A stretch of DNA of 64,000 nt from assembly GCF_000943545.1 (NCBI RefSeq), contig NZ_JTHP01000023.1:1-64000 (forward strand), read 5' to 3'. The notes beneath the pieces were generated by a model that was given only the letters and a program-made list of their open reading frames with translations, was not told where the DNA came from and made no database searches. Every line of letters starts with the position of its first letter. Positions within the stretch are counted from its first letter, which is position 1. The DNA comes from Paenibacillus terrae (GTDB lineage Bacteria; Bacillota; Bacilli; Paenibacillales; Paenibacillaceae). The translations under genes and the position numbers were made by a program. Positions 1 through 9,902 of this stretch are shown in pieces.

Positions 1-278
1 AGGCATTTCATTAATATGTGATATCGGACGTACTGCATTGCTAAAAATTGTATAAATGATTCAGTCTGTCAGATCAGACTATGTCGCAAAGCTGGGAGTT
101 TAATTCCCTTCACCAACACATTACAAACTCAAGCACAGCGCGATCTCTACGCTTTTGGAGGCCGTGTTTTTTTGTATAAAAATGGAGGGTGTGATGGTAT
201 TAAAAAAATAAATATTCTATATTTTTTGTTTGTGCTAATATATCTCTATTCAATTACAACTAGAAAAGAGGATATTGT
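1..278. other. Non-coding stretch with a weak terminator-like end
   Basis: I see no gene here. A weak hairpin around 134-166 is followed by a run of T to about 173 on the plus strand, so it may end a gene lying before the window. Similar hairpins followed by TTTTTGT and a few A occur near 1407-1446 and 3128-3165. The rest is AT-rich upstream sequence of the acyltransferase gene. Confidence 0.3.
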
Positions 279-1334
279 GTGCACCATGATAAGGAATTAA
301 AGCTTGCAGAAACAAATATTGCAAAAGGTATTGCTGTAATACTACTTTTGATTCATCACCTCTTTGCTTTTCCTGACAGAATAAAGTACGACTATGTTTC
401 ATTATTTAGTTTATTTCATGAAAGAGGGGAGTTCTATCTAGGACATTTTGGCCAAATAGCAATATCTATTTTTTTATTTTTAAGTGGTTATGGGTTATAT
501 AAGAGCAATATCCAAAATCCACATCATTTATTGCAGAAAAGCTTTACGAGATTAAGCAAAATAATGATAAATTACTGGGTTGTTTTTTTGCTTTTTATTC
601 CAGCCGGTCTATACTTCTTTGGAAATTCCGATAGATTTCAAAATAATTCAATAATGGATTTTTTGCGGAATTTTATAGCACTATCAAGTTCATATAATGG
701 TGAGTGGTGGTTTTTATATGATTATATTCTGCTGCTATTAATTTTTCCGGTCACCTTCCAAGCCTTTCAACGTAACGCGTGGGTAACTCTACTAATTGCC
801 GGTCTTATTTTTTATAATTCATATTCACAAGGAAATTATTACAGTATTATGTATTGGCAGTTGCCGTTTATGATAGGGTTGTTCTTTGCTAAATATAAAT
901 TGTATTCATGGATGAGTAAGATTTATAATTCCATAATATTCAATAATATACTATTTGATATTATAATAATTGTAGTGTTATTTCGCTTTCGTACTACGAG
1001 TCAAATATTTGAGAAGACAACGATTGATATTATAATAGCCCCTGTATTTATCCTCGTTAGTATTCATTTAATGAATAAATTAAAACTAACCAGACCTTTT
1101 GCTTACCTAGGTAAAAATTCAATGAATATTTGGTTAACTCACACCTTTTTTTGTTATTATTATTTTCAGAGTATTGTCTTTTTCCCCAAGGTATCTATCT
1201 TGATCCTGTTGTGGTTAACGTTGTTAACGGTACTTACTTCAATTATAGTTAACAGCATCATTAGTCTTATTAATAACAAAGTGTACACTAGAAATATTGA
1301 TCTAAATCCAAACAAAGTTGGGGGCCAAGTGTAG
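279..1334 (+). CDS. Membrane acyltransferase, acyltransferase 3 family
   Basis: This 351-residue protein is almost wholly membrane helices (about ten) and fits the acyltransferase 3 (OafA-like) family, which moves acyl groups onto sugars of surface polymers. The early helix with HH in LLLIHHLFAFP and the following LFLSGYGLY motif are typical. The GTG start is chosen because AAAAGAGG lies seven bases before it. Base composition is much richer in A and T than in genes further right, which suggests acquisition by transfer. The polymer it modifies cannot be told from the sequence; no polysaccharide gene cluster is nearby. Confidence 0.8.
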   Translation: MHHDKELKLAETNIAKGIAVILLLIHHLFAFPDRIKYDYVSLFSLFHERGEFYLGHFGQIAISIFLFLSGYGLYKSNIQNPHHLLQKSFTRLSKIMINYWVVFLLFIPAGLYFFGNSDRFQNNSIMDFLRNFIALSSSYNGEWWFLYDYILLLLIFPVTFQAFQRNAWVTLLIAGLIFYNSYSQGNYYSIMYWQLPFMIGLFFAKYKLYSWMSKIYNSIIFNNILFDIIIIVVLFRFRTTSQIFEKTTIDIIIAPVFILVSIHLMNKLKLTRPFAYLGKNSMNIWLTHTFFCYYYFQSIVFFPKVSILILLWLTLLTVLTSIIVNSIISLINNKVYTRNIDLNPNKVGGQV

Positions 1335-1406
1335 GTTTCTATCTGTTTGAAAAAGACTACTGAATACGTCACGGACACTCATTCGAGAGTATTTTATTAA
1401 ACTTAG

Positions 1407-1446
1407 GCGCAGCTTCCAGGTTTTTTGGAAGCCGCGCTTTTTTTGT
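1407..1446 (+). terminator. Rho-independent terminator after the acyltransferase gene
   Basis: GCGC-AGCTTCC pairs with GGAAGC-CGCGC across a short T-rich loop and is followed by eight T. Confidence 0.8.
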
Positions 1447-1550
1447 TGAAATAAGCGATTTGCAAACAGTTTGAAACCTTTGGTCTAGAAAAAATGTATC
1501 GTCCAGTACAGCAATTTAGGCGTGATTTCGAGATTAGAGTAACTGTAAAG

Positions 1551-1589
1551 AAGGACTTCATTGGCATGTTAGCCGATATGAAGTCCTTT
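1551..1589 (-). terminator. Terminator of the secreted SPRY-domain gene
   Basis: AAGGACTTCAT and ATGAAGTCCTT form an eleven-pair stem just after the stop of the minus-strand gene at 1597. Confidence 0.75.
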
Positions 1590-1596
1590 ATAATGG

Positions 1597-2577
1597 TTAT
1601 TTAGTTGAATATTCGCTTACTTCAAATGTGAGAATTTTATTGAAGATTACGTAGTCTTTACGGTTGCTGAATGGACCTTTGTTGTTATTATGCTTATCAA
1701 TGGCAAAGAATGAAGCGCCTCTGCCGGCATCTTTTGCATCATACCAAGCGATGAAGGCACTCAGTTCTTTCTTACTCAGATCGAACTCTTTATCCAATCC
1801 ATTGTCCATTGTTACAGTCAGAATAGCGCGGTCACCAGTTGGTTGGGAGGACCCATCTGTATCCGACGGATCCGGTGTTGTAGACGGATCAGGCTTTGTA
1901 GACGGATCCGGTGTTGTAGACGGATCAGGCTTTGTAGACGGATCCGGTGTTGTAGATGGATCAGGCTTTGTAGATGGGTCAGGTTTTGTAGATTCGCCAG
2001 TAGCTTGATAAGGTAAAAAACCTTCTGGTACAGAATATTTAAAAGCGCTTGCTCCAAAATTGGCTTCGTAAGTCATTGTTCCAGATGTTCCATTCATGAC
2101 CATCGGGAAAACCTGAGACCCTTCTAGTTCAGATGGTTTAACGGTGTTGGCTCCCAGGGAAACACCATTCTTGTACCAAACAATTTTATCGCTATCTAAA
2201 TCCAGTGCAACACCGATAACATCATTAAGTCCAAACGTAGGACCATAAGCTGTTCGTACGTCTGATGTAATGTTATTTATAATTTGACCACTATAACCGT
2301 AGTATCCTTGATATTTCGGACCAGATTCACCTGTTATTCCTACTAATGAAATACTGTGGCTAACCTTTACTTCCCAATACCATTTTCCTTTTGTTTTTCC
2401 CACTGTCGCTTTGTCGCTTTGTCCTACGCTCCCTAGAGAAGTTACTACAGATCCGTTTTTCCAAGTTACATTTGTAGTCTCAGCTTTTGTAACGGTAGGG
2501 AACAATGAGAACACTGAAACCCCAATGATAAGAGCTAACATGATTGTTCCTAGTTTTTTAAACATGATATTTTTCAT
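1597..2577 (-). CDS. Secreted SPRY-domain protein with a Pro-Asp repeat linker
   Basis: The 326-residue protein has a signal peptide (residues 1-32, ending TVTKA), then a SPRY/concanavalin-like beta-sandwich at about 45-190 (WYWEVKV and GVALDLDSDKIVWYKNG are the recognisable strands). A linker of six-residue PDPST(K/T) repeats follows at about 197-238, encoded by an 18-bp unit alternating in a 36-bp period. The last ~80 residues form a separate acidic domain containing FIAWYDAKDAGRG, a type I recall from other Paenibacillus surface proteins. AGGAGG precedes the ATG. SPRY domains bind protein or carbohydrate partners; the ligand is unknown. The repeat tract should vary in length between strains by slippage. 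Confidence 0.8.
   Translation of the reverse strand: MKNIMFKKLGTIMLALIIGVSVFSLFPTVTKAETTNVTWKNGSVVTSLGSVGQSDKATVGKTKGKWYWEVKVSHSISLVGITGESGPKYQGYYGYSGQIINNITSDVRTAYGPTFGLNDVIGVALDLDSDKIVWYKNGVSLGANTVKPSELEGSQVFPMVMNGTSGTMTYEANFGASAFKYSVPEGFLPYQATGESTKPDPSTKPDPSTTPDPSTKPDPSTTPDPSTKPDPSTTPDPSDTDGSSQPTGDRAILTVTMDNGLDKEFDLSKKELSAFIAWYDAKDAGRGASFFAIDKHNNNKGPFSNRKDYVIFNKILTFEVSEYSTK
1855..1992 (-). repeat. Tandem 18-bp repeat coding for PDPST linker
   Basis: The plus strand shows GGATC(C/A)GG-(T/C)(G/T)TTGTAGA(C/T) repeated seven to eight times, alternating two versions, inside the secreted SPRY-domain gene. Confidence 0.85.
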
Positions 2578-2804
2578 GACTTCCTCCTAATATATGTAGT
2601 GACAACTGAATTATAAAATGGGGTTAGAAGGATTGTCTAAACATTAAAGTCTATATCTATAAATAAATGTGGATTTTTGGGATATTAATTTATGGCCATG
2701 GCAATAATCTCGTTATTGTACAGCAAGTTAATCCGCAACAGAGATTTTTGTCGTAGAAGGAATTGTTATACTGTTCACCGAATGGAATATTTGAGGTGAT
2801 CGTC

Positions 2805-3035
2805 TTGAAGCATACATATAAGGTATTAAAAACAGACATGGAGCTATTTGGAGCTGCGTTGACTCAGTTGCACGTGTACGTTGTATCCGTTGATGAGGAA
2901 TTACGAGTGACATTTGAAGATTATGGGGGAGTGGTGGAGGAGATTACGTGGGAGTCGGTTAGGGTTGCTAGTAAAGATTTTATACGAGAACAGTTTGAAT
3001 TTCGGGCAAACTTAAAGGACTCCGCTGGCTTATAG
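2805..3035 (+). CDS. Small hypothetical protein
   Basis: I do not recognise this protein of about 76 residues. It is acidic, has no signal peptide or membrane helix, and seems to contain beta strands (VYVVSVDEELRVTFEDYGG) followed by a helix. The TTG start is chosen because GAGGTGAT sits five bases upstream; a reading frame continues upstream to 2763 but has no ribosome binding site. The stop codon lies inside the stem of a strong terminator, so the last residues are encoded by the hairpin. Confidence 0.5.
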   Translation: MKHTYKVLKTDMELFGAALTQLHVYVVSVDEELRVTFEDYGGVVEEITWESVRVASKDFIREQFEFRANLKDSAGL

Positions 3036-3058
3036 CCAGGTACGGAGTCCTTTCGTTT
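3014..3058 (+). terminator. Strong terminator overlapping the small gene's end
   Basis: AAAGGACTCCG pairs perfectly with CGGAGTCCTTT, with an inner CTGGC/GCCAG stem, and a CGTTTTAGTTT tail follows. Confidence 0.85.
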
Positions 3059-3179
3059 TAGTTTCCCGCCCAAGAAAGGCTTAGGCTGTAAATTCAGTGC
3101 TGCGTTCGGGAATTGCTTCGGACAAAGGACGCCTTTCAAGCCTTTTGAAGGCTGTACCTTTTTGTTGAAATGAGTGTAA

Positions 3180-3833
3180 TTACATAAATATTACAGGGAA
3201 CTGTTTAGCGATTGCGTCAGTGATCGTATCCGCCATCTCTAGCGCTTCCGCCTCGATTTTATCATATACCTGAACACTTGTTTTATAATCCTTGGTGATC
3301 ATGGAGACAGCCTCTGACTTTGTTAAAGCTAAGTGTTCGTAGAACATTTTCCTGAATTCTTCTTTAGGTAGATAGGGATTGATACGGCTTAAAAACTCGG
3401 AAATTTCATCGGCGTTGGAATACCACTTTTTTTCTGTAGCTGCAACCAGATTTTGATCTCCTGCTATGGCTGCTTTAACAAGATCCGCAGCAAGGACTAA
3501 ATGTTCCCTAATTAAGTTACTGTATGTTTGAGCAACATGATCACCATAAAAAGGTCGAAGTGAATTCCCCATATCTGTTGCATTTTGAAGAAGCCGGGCG
3601 GTAACCACGTTCACATCAGGTAAATGAAAGACCAAGCTAAGGATGGTCATCCTGGTCCAGGCTATATGTTGTTCCCACAGCATACGCATGAAGCTTTTCA
3701 ATTCAACCTTCGCCTTGCTTACACAATGAGGATTTTTGGTCATTAGATGAGCAGGTGTTACTTGATCCGATCGCCAATAATGATCGTATGGTTGTATTAC
3801 ATGAGAAAATACACCCGTTGAATAAGGAAACAT
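3180..3833 (-). CDS. Uncharacterised helical protein
   Basis: This is a soluble, all-helical protein of 217 residues with several conserved-looking His/Glu positions on helices (LWEQHIAWTR, LIREHLVL, FYEHLALTKSEA). This pattern recalls helical bundles that hold metal, but no metal site can be proved. I have seen such proteins in Bacilli under misleading enzyme names, so I give no function. AAGGAGTG lies seven bases before the ATG. It diverges from a second helical-bundle gene at 4074, and the two may work together. Confidence 0.6.
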   Translation of the reverse strand: MFPYSTGVFSHVIQPYDHYWRSDQVTPAHLMTKNPHCVSKAKVELKSFMRMLWEQHIAWTRMTILSLVFHLPDVNVVTARLLQNATDMGNSLRPFYGDHVAQTYSNLIREHLVLAADLVKAAIAGDQNLVAATEKKWYSNADEISEFLSRINPYLPKEEFRKMFYEHLALTKSEAVSMITKDYKTSVQVYDKIEAEALEMADTITDAIAKQFPVIFM

Positions 3834-4073
3834 ACTTTTTCACTCCTTGTTTCGATAAATTTGTATACCACTTGTATCTGCATATATAGTGCTACATTAT
3901 TCGAACTCATATTGTTGGGTGAATGTCCATAAAAAAAGTCATCTTCTAGCAGAACTTCTAAACAACTTCGGAATTAGATTAGTATGAGACGCGGGACTTC
4001 GATAATCATAATGACAAGGCATATTCCATATGACTAAGTAAGTGCTTTTTGCTCACATAGAGGAGGGATATGA

Positions 4074-4889
4074 TTGGATGCATTCGTTGCGCGCTCATTA
4101 GATGAGATACGATTTTGGTCCAGGATCATGAAGGAGCATTCATTTTTTCTGGGGTTAGGTTTTAGAGCGGAAGATACTCAACTCATTACAGAAGCCAATC
4201 AGTTTCACACTATTTTCGAGGATATTGAGAGAAGATCACACGAATTTAATATCGATACAGACCCTCACACAATCAAAGAGTTTAATACGGAGGTCCAGAA
4301 TGCAGCGACCCATATTTGGGCGTTTAAGAGAATGGTATTGGGCCTTATATTGCAATGCAAGCTTCCCGGACAAACCAATTTCCCTTTACTGGTAGATCAT
4401 ATAAGCCGGGAAGCGAATTATTTCAGAAACCGTTTAGAGGAACTCAATTCAGGAAAGCTCGAACCATTACCCGATGCAATTATTGATGAAAATGTATTTT
4501 TCTTAAAAATTATGGCCGATCACGCAAAGTTTATAGGCCATTTGCTTGATCCATCCGAACGTAAACTGGTTGAACAAGCTAGGGAGTTTAGTAATGATTT
4601 TGATACACTGATGTTTCAAGCAATTGATTTAAGTCATATGCGGCCACAGTCGCAGACCGTTCCACTCTTGAGTCAATTTGTTGATGAAAACCGTGTCTCT
4701 GTTAAGTCCTTGCGTGATTTTAAGAAAACAGCGCGTGATTTAATCGACGAATGCCGAATAAAAAGTATTATCCATCCTTTATTAGCCGATCATGTATTTC
4801 GTGAAGCTGAGCGCTTCCTTTTTATTCTCGATATGTTTGATCAATCTTTATCAGGTGTTAAGGTGAATAAGAAAGAAATCATGCACTGA
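4074..4889 (+). CDS. DUF2935 family helical protein
   Basis: The 271-residue protein has two copies of an about 125-residue helical unit, each starting with a pattern such as EIRFWSRIMKEHSFFL and holding spaced His and Glu, which fits DUF2935. The second copy begins near residue 137 (DENVFFLKIMADHAKFIG). The family has no known function; a metal- or cofactor-binding bundle is a guess. The TTG start is preceded by AGGAGGG at six bases; an ATG four bases earlier is in another frame. It is divergent from the helical-protein gene ending at 3833. Confidence 0.7.
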   Translation: MDAFVARSLDEIRFWSRIMKEHSFFLGLGFRAEDTQLITEANQFHTIFEDIERRSHEFNIDTDPHTIKEFNTEVQNAATHIWAFKRMVLGLILQCKLPGQTNFPLLVDHISREANYFRNRLEELNSGKLEPLPDAIIDENVFFLKIMADHAKFIGHLLDPSERKLVEQAREFSNDFDTLMFQAIDLSHMRPQSQTVPLLSQFVDENRVSVKSLRDFKKTARDLIDECRIKSIIHPLLADHVFREAERFLFILDMFDQSLSGVKVNKKEIMH

Positions 4890-5049
4890 TATGCTGTCGC
4901 TGCTGTGTAGCATAAATAATTAAAACGTAATCCTTCAGACTGGGACACAGTATTCCCCAACAGGAGGTGTGCCAAGACCATATCTTTTTAAATCCTAATC
5001 AGGTGTCGAAATTTATAAATCATTACGTTGGGCCCTTTTCCTATATCTC

Positions 5050-5090
5050 AAAAAAAGGAGAAACCCTGCCTTGTGTAAAGCGGGTTTCTC
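5050..5090 (-). terminator. Terminator of the YukJ-like gene
   Basis: GAGAAACCC and GGGTTTCTC form a stem; on the minus strand the stem is followed by CCTTTTTTT. Confidence 0.7.
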
Positions 5091-5138
5091 TACTTTGTAG
5101 AGATCATTTTATATTGTCGTCGATTCGTAATTTTAACT

Positions 5139-5207
5139 CAGCATTTTGCATCATTCGATTCCCAACGCTTAAAAGTACAATATATAGACAAACTAGACCG
5201 TTTTGAT
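5139..5207 (+). repeat. 69-bp dispersed repeat, copy 1, with palindrome
   Basis: The 69 bases match 15626-15694 with a single difference. In this copy the end extends into an inverted repeat, AATATATAGA (5179-5188) against TCTATATATT (5207-5216), around a core with ACTAGACCGTTTTG. The core looks like a TetR-family operator, which is inference. No gene start follows it here. Confidence 0.8.
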
Positions 5208-5258
5208 CTATATATTGCTGATTTGAAATCGCTCTTGGGATTTATGCAAAATGCTCAA

Positions 5259-5951
5259 CTATGAATGTACAGTGTTTTTCTGTTCATGTTCTTCGTGACT
5301 ACATACTTTAAGTGTATAACCTGTATCATCGTTAGTACACCATGACTGAGATTGAAAAGCCAAGAATAATGCGGCCCAACGGTCTTTAAACTGAATTAGC
5401 AATCCCCCGTCTTGCCAAACTCCATTATCTTTTTCCCATTTGGGATTTCCTGAGTTTCCTTGATTCATATGAATATCGTGAACTCCATTTCCGGGTTTGA
5501 AATGAAAGTATTCATCCTCCTTATGTTCAGGGCCAAATCGTTCTCCATAAGCATATATAACAGCTTCTTCATCAATGGCTTTTTGAACATAGTTTGTTAA
5601 CTTTTCGTACAAATCGTTGTCGGGACCAGGTTTAATATTTGGGAGTGGTGTCATTTGTTTAGGATCAAACAGACGGCCCCTGACATAATCCAAGGCAATC
5701 TCCCGATTGTTTTTATTGATTCCAGTGAAGCCTTCTGCCATACCTTGCAGATGGGTAATTTGCGAGGAATTAAAATTTTCGCCAATCAAATAAAGAACTT
5801 CTGACGGCCAAGCTTGTGATTGGATATTAATGGCTAATCTGAACTTTTCTTTGCTATGCGATACTTCCATGAGCACTTCTAGATGCTGGTCATCTTTTCC
5901 TAATTTAAATTCTTTAGGAATTGCTTTTAGCACACCGTATTTAATGGGCAT
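5259..5951 (-). CDS. YukJ-like DUF2278 protein
   Basis: The 230-residue protein matches the DUF2278 (YukJ) family: it starts MPIKYGVLK, and its second half carries the signature NGVHDIHMNQGN with WQDGGLLIQF. The family is common in Bacilli and actinobacteria and has no proven activity. The GVHDIHxNQG motif suggests a His/Asp/Asn active or binding site. AAGGAG lies before the ATG. It is divergent from the cysteine protease gene at 6097, with a 145-base gap that must hold both promoters. Confidence 0.8.
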   Translation of the reverse strand: MPIKYGVLKAIPKEFKLGKDDQHLEVLMEVSHSKEKFRLAINIQSQAWPSEVLYLIGENFNSSQITHLQGMAEGFTGINKNNREIALDYVRGRLFDPKQMTPLPNIKPGPDNDLYEKLTNYVQKAIDEEAVIYAYGERFGPEHKEDEYFHFKPGNGVHDIHMNQGNSGNPKWEKDNGVWQDGGLLIQFKDRWAALFLAFQSQSWCTNDDTGYTLKVCSHEEHEQKNTVHS

Positions 5952-6096
5952 TGTTATAGTCTCCTTGCAATTAATTTTTTACATTTTCTAGCGTGTCTTA
6001 TATTTGTGTTTTTATGTTGGGTAATTTAGGGATTATAAATTTTTTTGAAAAATGGAACAATAACTCAGTATTTAATAAACAAAGGAGGAAACAAAA

Positions 6097-6981
6097 ATGT
6101 CAGAGGTTAAGGGATTGGGCTTAACCCCATCTCCAATAGATAAAAGGGATATTTTTATGTCTTCTATTTTGCCGCCTTTTATTATTCCATCAAAATTTGA
6201 AGTTAAAGGAATAACTCCTGTAAGAGATCAGGGACACGAAGGAACGTGCGTTGGATTCTCCTGCGCTGTAGGTATGAAAGAGTGGCAAGAGAGAGATAAA
6301 CATGTCGGACTCTCACCCAGGTACCTTTACGAGAAGGCAAAAGCAGCAGATTCAGCTCCAGATAATACACCTCGATGTACTCCTGATGGAGACGGGACAT
6401 CTATTAGGGTAGCCATGGATATACTAAAAAAACAGGGAGTATGTGAAGAAAGCTTTTGGAAGTATGAAGCCTGTAATCCTGGTAGTCCCCAAGCTGGAGC
6501 AGATACAAATGCAGCAAAATATAAAATAAAAGCATATGCAAATCTGGATACGATAAAAGCAATGCAGAGAAGCTTAGTTGTAAACGGCCCTTTTGTAGTC
6601 GGAACATCAGTGTATAAAAATTGGATGGATCCAAACGTAGCAGCTACAGGTAAAATACCTTTACCCGGAAGTAGTGAATTTATAGGTGGACATGCCATAT
6701 GTATTGTAGGCTTCGATGATGACACCCAAATGTTCAAATTTAAAAATTCATGGGGAACTCCTTGGGGAGATAATGGATTTGGCTACTTACCTTATGATTA
6801 TCGTGTTCAAACCCAAGCTGAACATTTCTTTTTCGAAGCATATAGCGCAACTGATCTAATCGACAATGTTGACGCCTTAGTCAATGCTAAGGAGAAAATA
6901 CTGCAGCAACTGGGTGAAGAGTTTAAAGAAGAGATTGAGCTTCATCATTGGGGAGGAGATCAGGTTATTAAATATCACTAG
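6097..6981 (+). CDS. Papain-family (C1A) cysteine protease
   Basis: The 294-residue protein has the papain catalytic set: the oxyanion Gln and Cys51 in VRDQGHEGTCVGF, the His in GGHAICIVGFDDD, and the Asn in FKNSWGTPWGDNGFGYLPY. No signal peptide and almost no propeptide are present (the N-terminal ~40 residues resemble the short TPSPIDKRD lead of bacterial C1A enzymes), so it probably acts in the cytoplasm or leaves by an unknown route. AAGGAGG precedes the ATG. The next gene, 16 bases on, encodes an inhibitor of the family that blocks exactly this type of protease, so the pair likely forms a protease/inhibitor unit. Confidence 0.9.
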   Translation: MSEVKGLGLTPSPIDKRDIFMSSILPPFIIPSKFEVKGITPVRDQGHEGTCVGFSCAVGMKEWQERDKHVGLSPRYLYEKAKAADSAPDNTPRCTPDGDGTSIRVAMDILKKQGVCEESFWKYEACNPGSPQAGADTNAAKYKIKAYANLDTIKAMQRSLVVNGPFVVGTSVYKNWMDPNVAATGKIPLPGSSEFIGGHAICIVGFDDDTQMFKFKNSWGTPWGDNGFGYLPYDYRVQTQAEHFFFEAYSATDLIDNVDALVNAKEKILQQLGEEFKEEIELHHWGGDQVIKYH

Positions 6982-6997
6982 AAAGTCAGGTGATTTA

Positions 6998-7312
6998 ATG
7001 ATCATTTCCATTGAAGAGAAGGACAATGGTAAAATCCTCCGTCTAAAAAAAGGCGAAGCCTTCCAGATTACCCTACTTGAAAATGCATCTACAGGATATA
7101 CATGGTTGGAAGAAATCGTTTCAGAGAAAAATGTGGTTTTGCTTGAGAAAGAAGATTATGTTGGTAACCACACTGTAATTGGAGGATCTGGTGTCCGAGC
7201 TTGGACGTATACGGCAAATGAAGCAGGTCAGAGAAAGGTGAGATTTCATTACCAAAGGCCGTGGCTACAGGAGGCTGTAAAAAGTTTTGAAATTACGGTT
7301 ATTGTCATATAG
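6998..7312 (+). CDS. Chagasin-like (I42) cysteine protease inhibitor
   Basis: The 104-residue protein has the three loops that chagasin-family inhibitors push into the papain active site: ENASTGYTW (the NPTTGY loop), GGSGVRAW (the GxG loop) and HYQRPW (the RPW loop). The ATG at 6998 is chosen because AGGTGA lies just upstream; the frame is open further back inside the protease gene but without a better start. No signal peptide is present, which matches the apparently cytoplasmic protease upstream. A terminator begins at its stop codon, so protease and inhibitor form a two-gene operon. Confidence 0.88.
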   Translation: MIISIEEKDNGKILRLKKGEAFQITLLENASTGYTWLEEIVSEKNVVLLEKEDYVGNHTVIGGSGVRAWTYTANEAGQRKVRFHYQRPWLQEAVKSFEITVIVI

Positions 7313-7338
7313 GGACGCTGAAAAGCGTTCCTTTTTTA
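7312..7338 (+). terminator. Terminator after the protease/inhibitor operon
   Basis: GGGACGCT-GAAA-AGCGTTCC is followed by six T. Confidence 0.9.
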
Positions 7339-7363
7339 TTTCTGTGTTTTAATAAGGGGATTC

Positions 7364-7456
7364 CATCCAAAAGAATATATACCCCAATTATCGGATCAGG
7401 GTTATGACGTCATTTGTCCAAATCTACTGGGAAGAGAAACACCTTTAGTCTGTGCT
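7364..7456 (+). pseudogene. Possible alpha/beta-hydrolase remnant
   Basis: A short open stretch reads SDQGYDVICPNLLGRETP, which looks like the beta-3/helix region of dienelactone-hydrolase-like enzymes. There is no start, nucleophile motif or continuation, so at most this is debris. The match is by eye only. Confidence 0.3.
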
Positions 7457-7543
7457 TCCCGTGTGCTGCAATGGCTGTCTCAGTCCAGTGGTTAGTAACC
7501 ATTCAGGATGTGAACCCGTCTGAGTATTCAGGGGGGATGATCA

Positions 7544-7825
7544 ATGAACAGCTTCACGTTGTTTAGACGAACTATAGCAGTAGCTAGTACCGCAGTGTTA
7601 CTATTATCCGGCTGCACGCCAGCGAAGGACGAGGAACATGAAAAATCGTCTGTAGAATCCACACAAGTGGGGCCATCGGATAAGCACGAAAAAGAGTGTT
7701 CAAATGTAACTATTGATTACGTTGCCTATCATATCCAATCTAAAGCCTTCTATCCTGCCGGATATGCTACTCCTGAACTGGCTCAGCTTGTGGAAGAACA
7801 ACGTAAACGAATATACGCTAAATAA
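7544..7825 (+). CDS. Small predicted lipoprotein
   Basis: The 93-residue protein has a lipoprotein signal with the box LLLSGC (Cys24), then a charged, Lys/Glu/Ser-rich linker and a short C-terminal part without a recognised domain. GGGGGGAT lies six bases before the ATG. It may be a shortened form of a longer lipoprotein, since decayed sequence lies on both sides. Function unknown. Confidence 0.6.
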   Translation: MNSFTLFRRTIAVASTAVLLLSGCTPAKDEEHEKSSVESTQVGPSDKHEKECSNVTIDYVAYHIQSKAFYPAGYATPELAQLVEEQRKRIYAK

Positions 7826-7849
7826 AGGACTACAGCTCAGAATTATCCT

Positions 7850-8175
7850 TCCCGATCTCTCCGAAAATACTTCTTTAAAACCTCTTTCACCTATTTGCTG
7901 TAATGTATATTGCTCGGGTTTTGGGCAGACGTTGAATCCAGTTTAATTCGAATAATCTGCCCAAAAGAGCATTCCCCAAGGCTCCGGCCAGATGGTGGCA
8001 TCGTTCACTCCAATCCATGCATTTATGTGAGAAGGAGCGGCGCTTTTTTTCGTTGCTGGAAGATTGATCTGGAAGGCAGCGAAGAACGCCTTCCCTTTTG
8101 CGGTAACGGAGAACCCGCCATTATTTCGGCCTTGGTGAGCAGTTGGGCAAAACCTTCCGGTCTGAAACCTGAAGG
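7850..8175 (-). pseudogene. Decayed ArsR-family regulator (C-terminal part)
   Basis: On the minus strand three frames together spell the C-terminal half of an ArsR-type regulator: GFSVTAKGKAFFAAF, then MDWSERCHHLAGALGNALL and ELNWIQRLPKTRAIYIT, then GERGFKEVF. At least two frameshifts and a stop separate the pieces, and the helix-turn-helix N-terminus is missing. In living relatives the order is the same. A perfect 11-bp inverted repeat (TTTTGGGCAGA/TCTGCCCAAAA) lies inside it by chance or decay. Confidence 0.6.
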
Positions 8176-9675
<1,500 letters not shown>

Positions 9676-9790
9676 TTAAGTTAGCAGAGGCCAGAGTCGT
9701 TGGCTTGTTAAGTAAAGTGTGACAGGGCATTCGTGCAGGAGTTCATAAGTGGTTTTTCAAACCGGATCGGTTTTCGGTCCGTGGTTGATC

Positions 9791-9816
9791 AGGTGGGGGT
9801 AACCTCCACCTTTTTT
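9791..9816 (+). terminator. Terminator after metY
   Basis: AGGTGG-GGGTAACC-TCCACCT type hairpin followed by six T. Confidence 0.75.
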
Positions 9817-9841
9817 GCGTCCATGTCATGGAGAAATAACG

Positions 9842-9898
9842 TTGACAATATACCCCCATAGGTATATATTATACCCCATAGGGTATATAAGGAGGGGA
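9842..9898 (+). promoter_or_regulatory. Promoter with two CsoR/CstR-like operators
   Basis: TTGACA (9842-9847), a 17-base spacer and TATATT (9865-9870) form a near-consensus promoter. Two similar operator-like sites overlap it: ATACCCCCATAGGTAT at 9850-9865 over the spacer and -10, and ATACCC-CATA-GGGTAT at 9871-9886 over the start point. Their TACCC/GGGTA arms are those of the CsoR family (copper CsoR, persulfide-sensing CstR). As the gene downstream is a persulfide enzyme, CstR is the likelier controller; no csoR/cstR gene is in the window. GGAGGGG at 9891 is the ribosome binding site. Confidence 0.75.
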
Positions 9899-9902
9899 AG
9901 AA

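Larger units (their letters stand above)
4890..5258. other. Non-coding gap with terminator and dispersed repeat
   Basis: Between convergent genes there is no convincing gene. It holds the terminator of the minus-strand gene at 5050-5090 and one copy of a 69-bp repeat at 5139-5207. Confidence 0.6.

Noticed and set aside
60..115. tRNA-like piece (hairpin AGTCTG/CAGACT, then GGGAGTTTAATTCCC and TTCACCA)
   Set aside because: The arms do not fold into a tRNA: the T stem has at most four pairs, the T loop lacks the TTC pattern, and no D arm or acceptor partner is found.
4967..5206. 79-codon plus-strand open frame in the 4.9-5.2 kb gap
   Set aside because: It crosses a terminator hairpin of the other strand and the 69-bp repeat, and shows no protein-like pattern.
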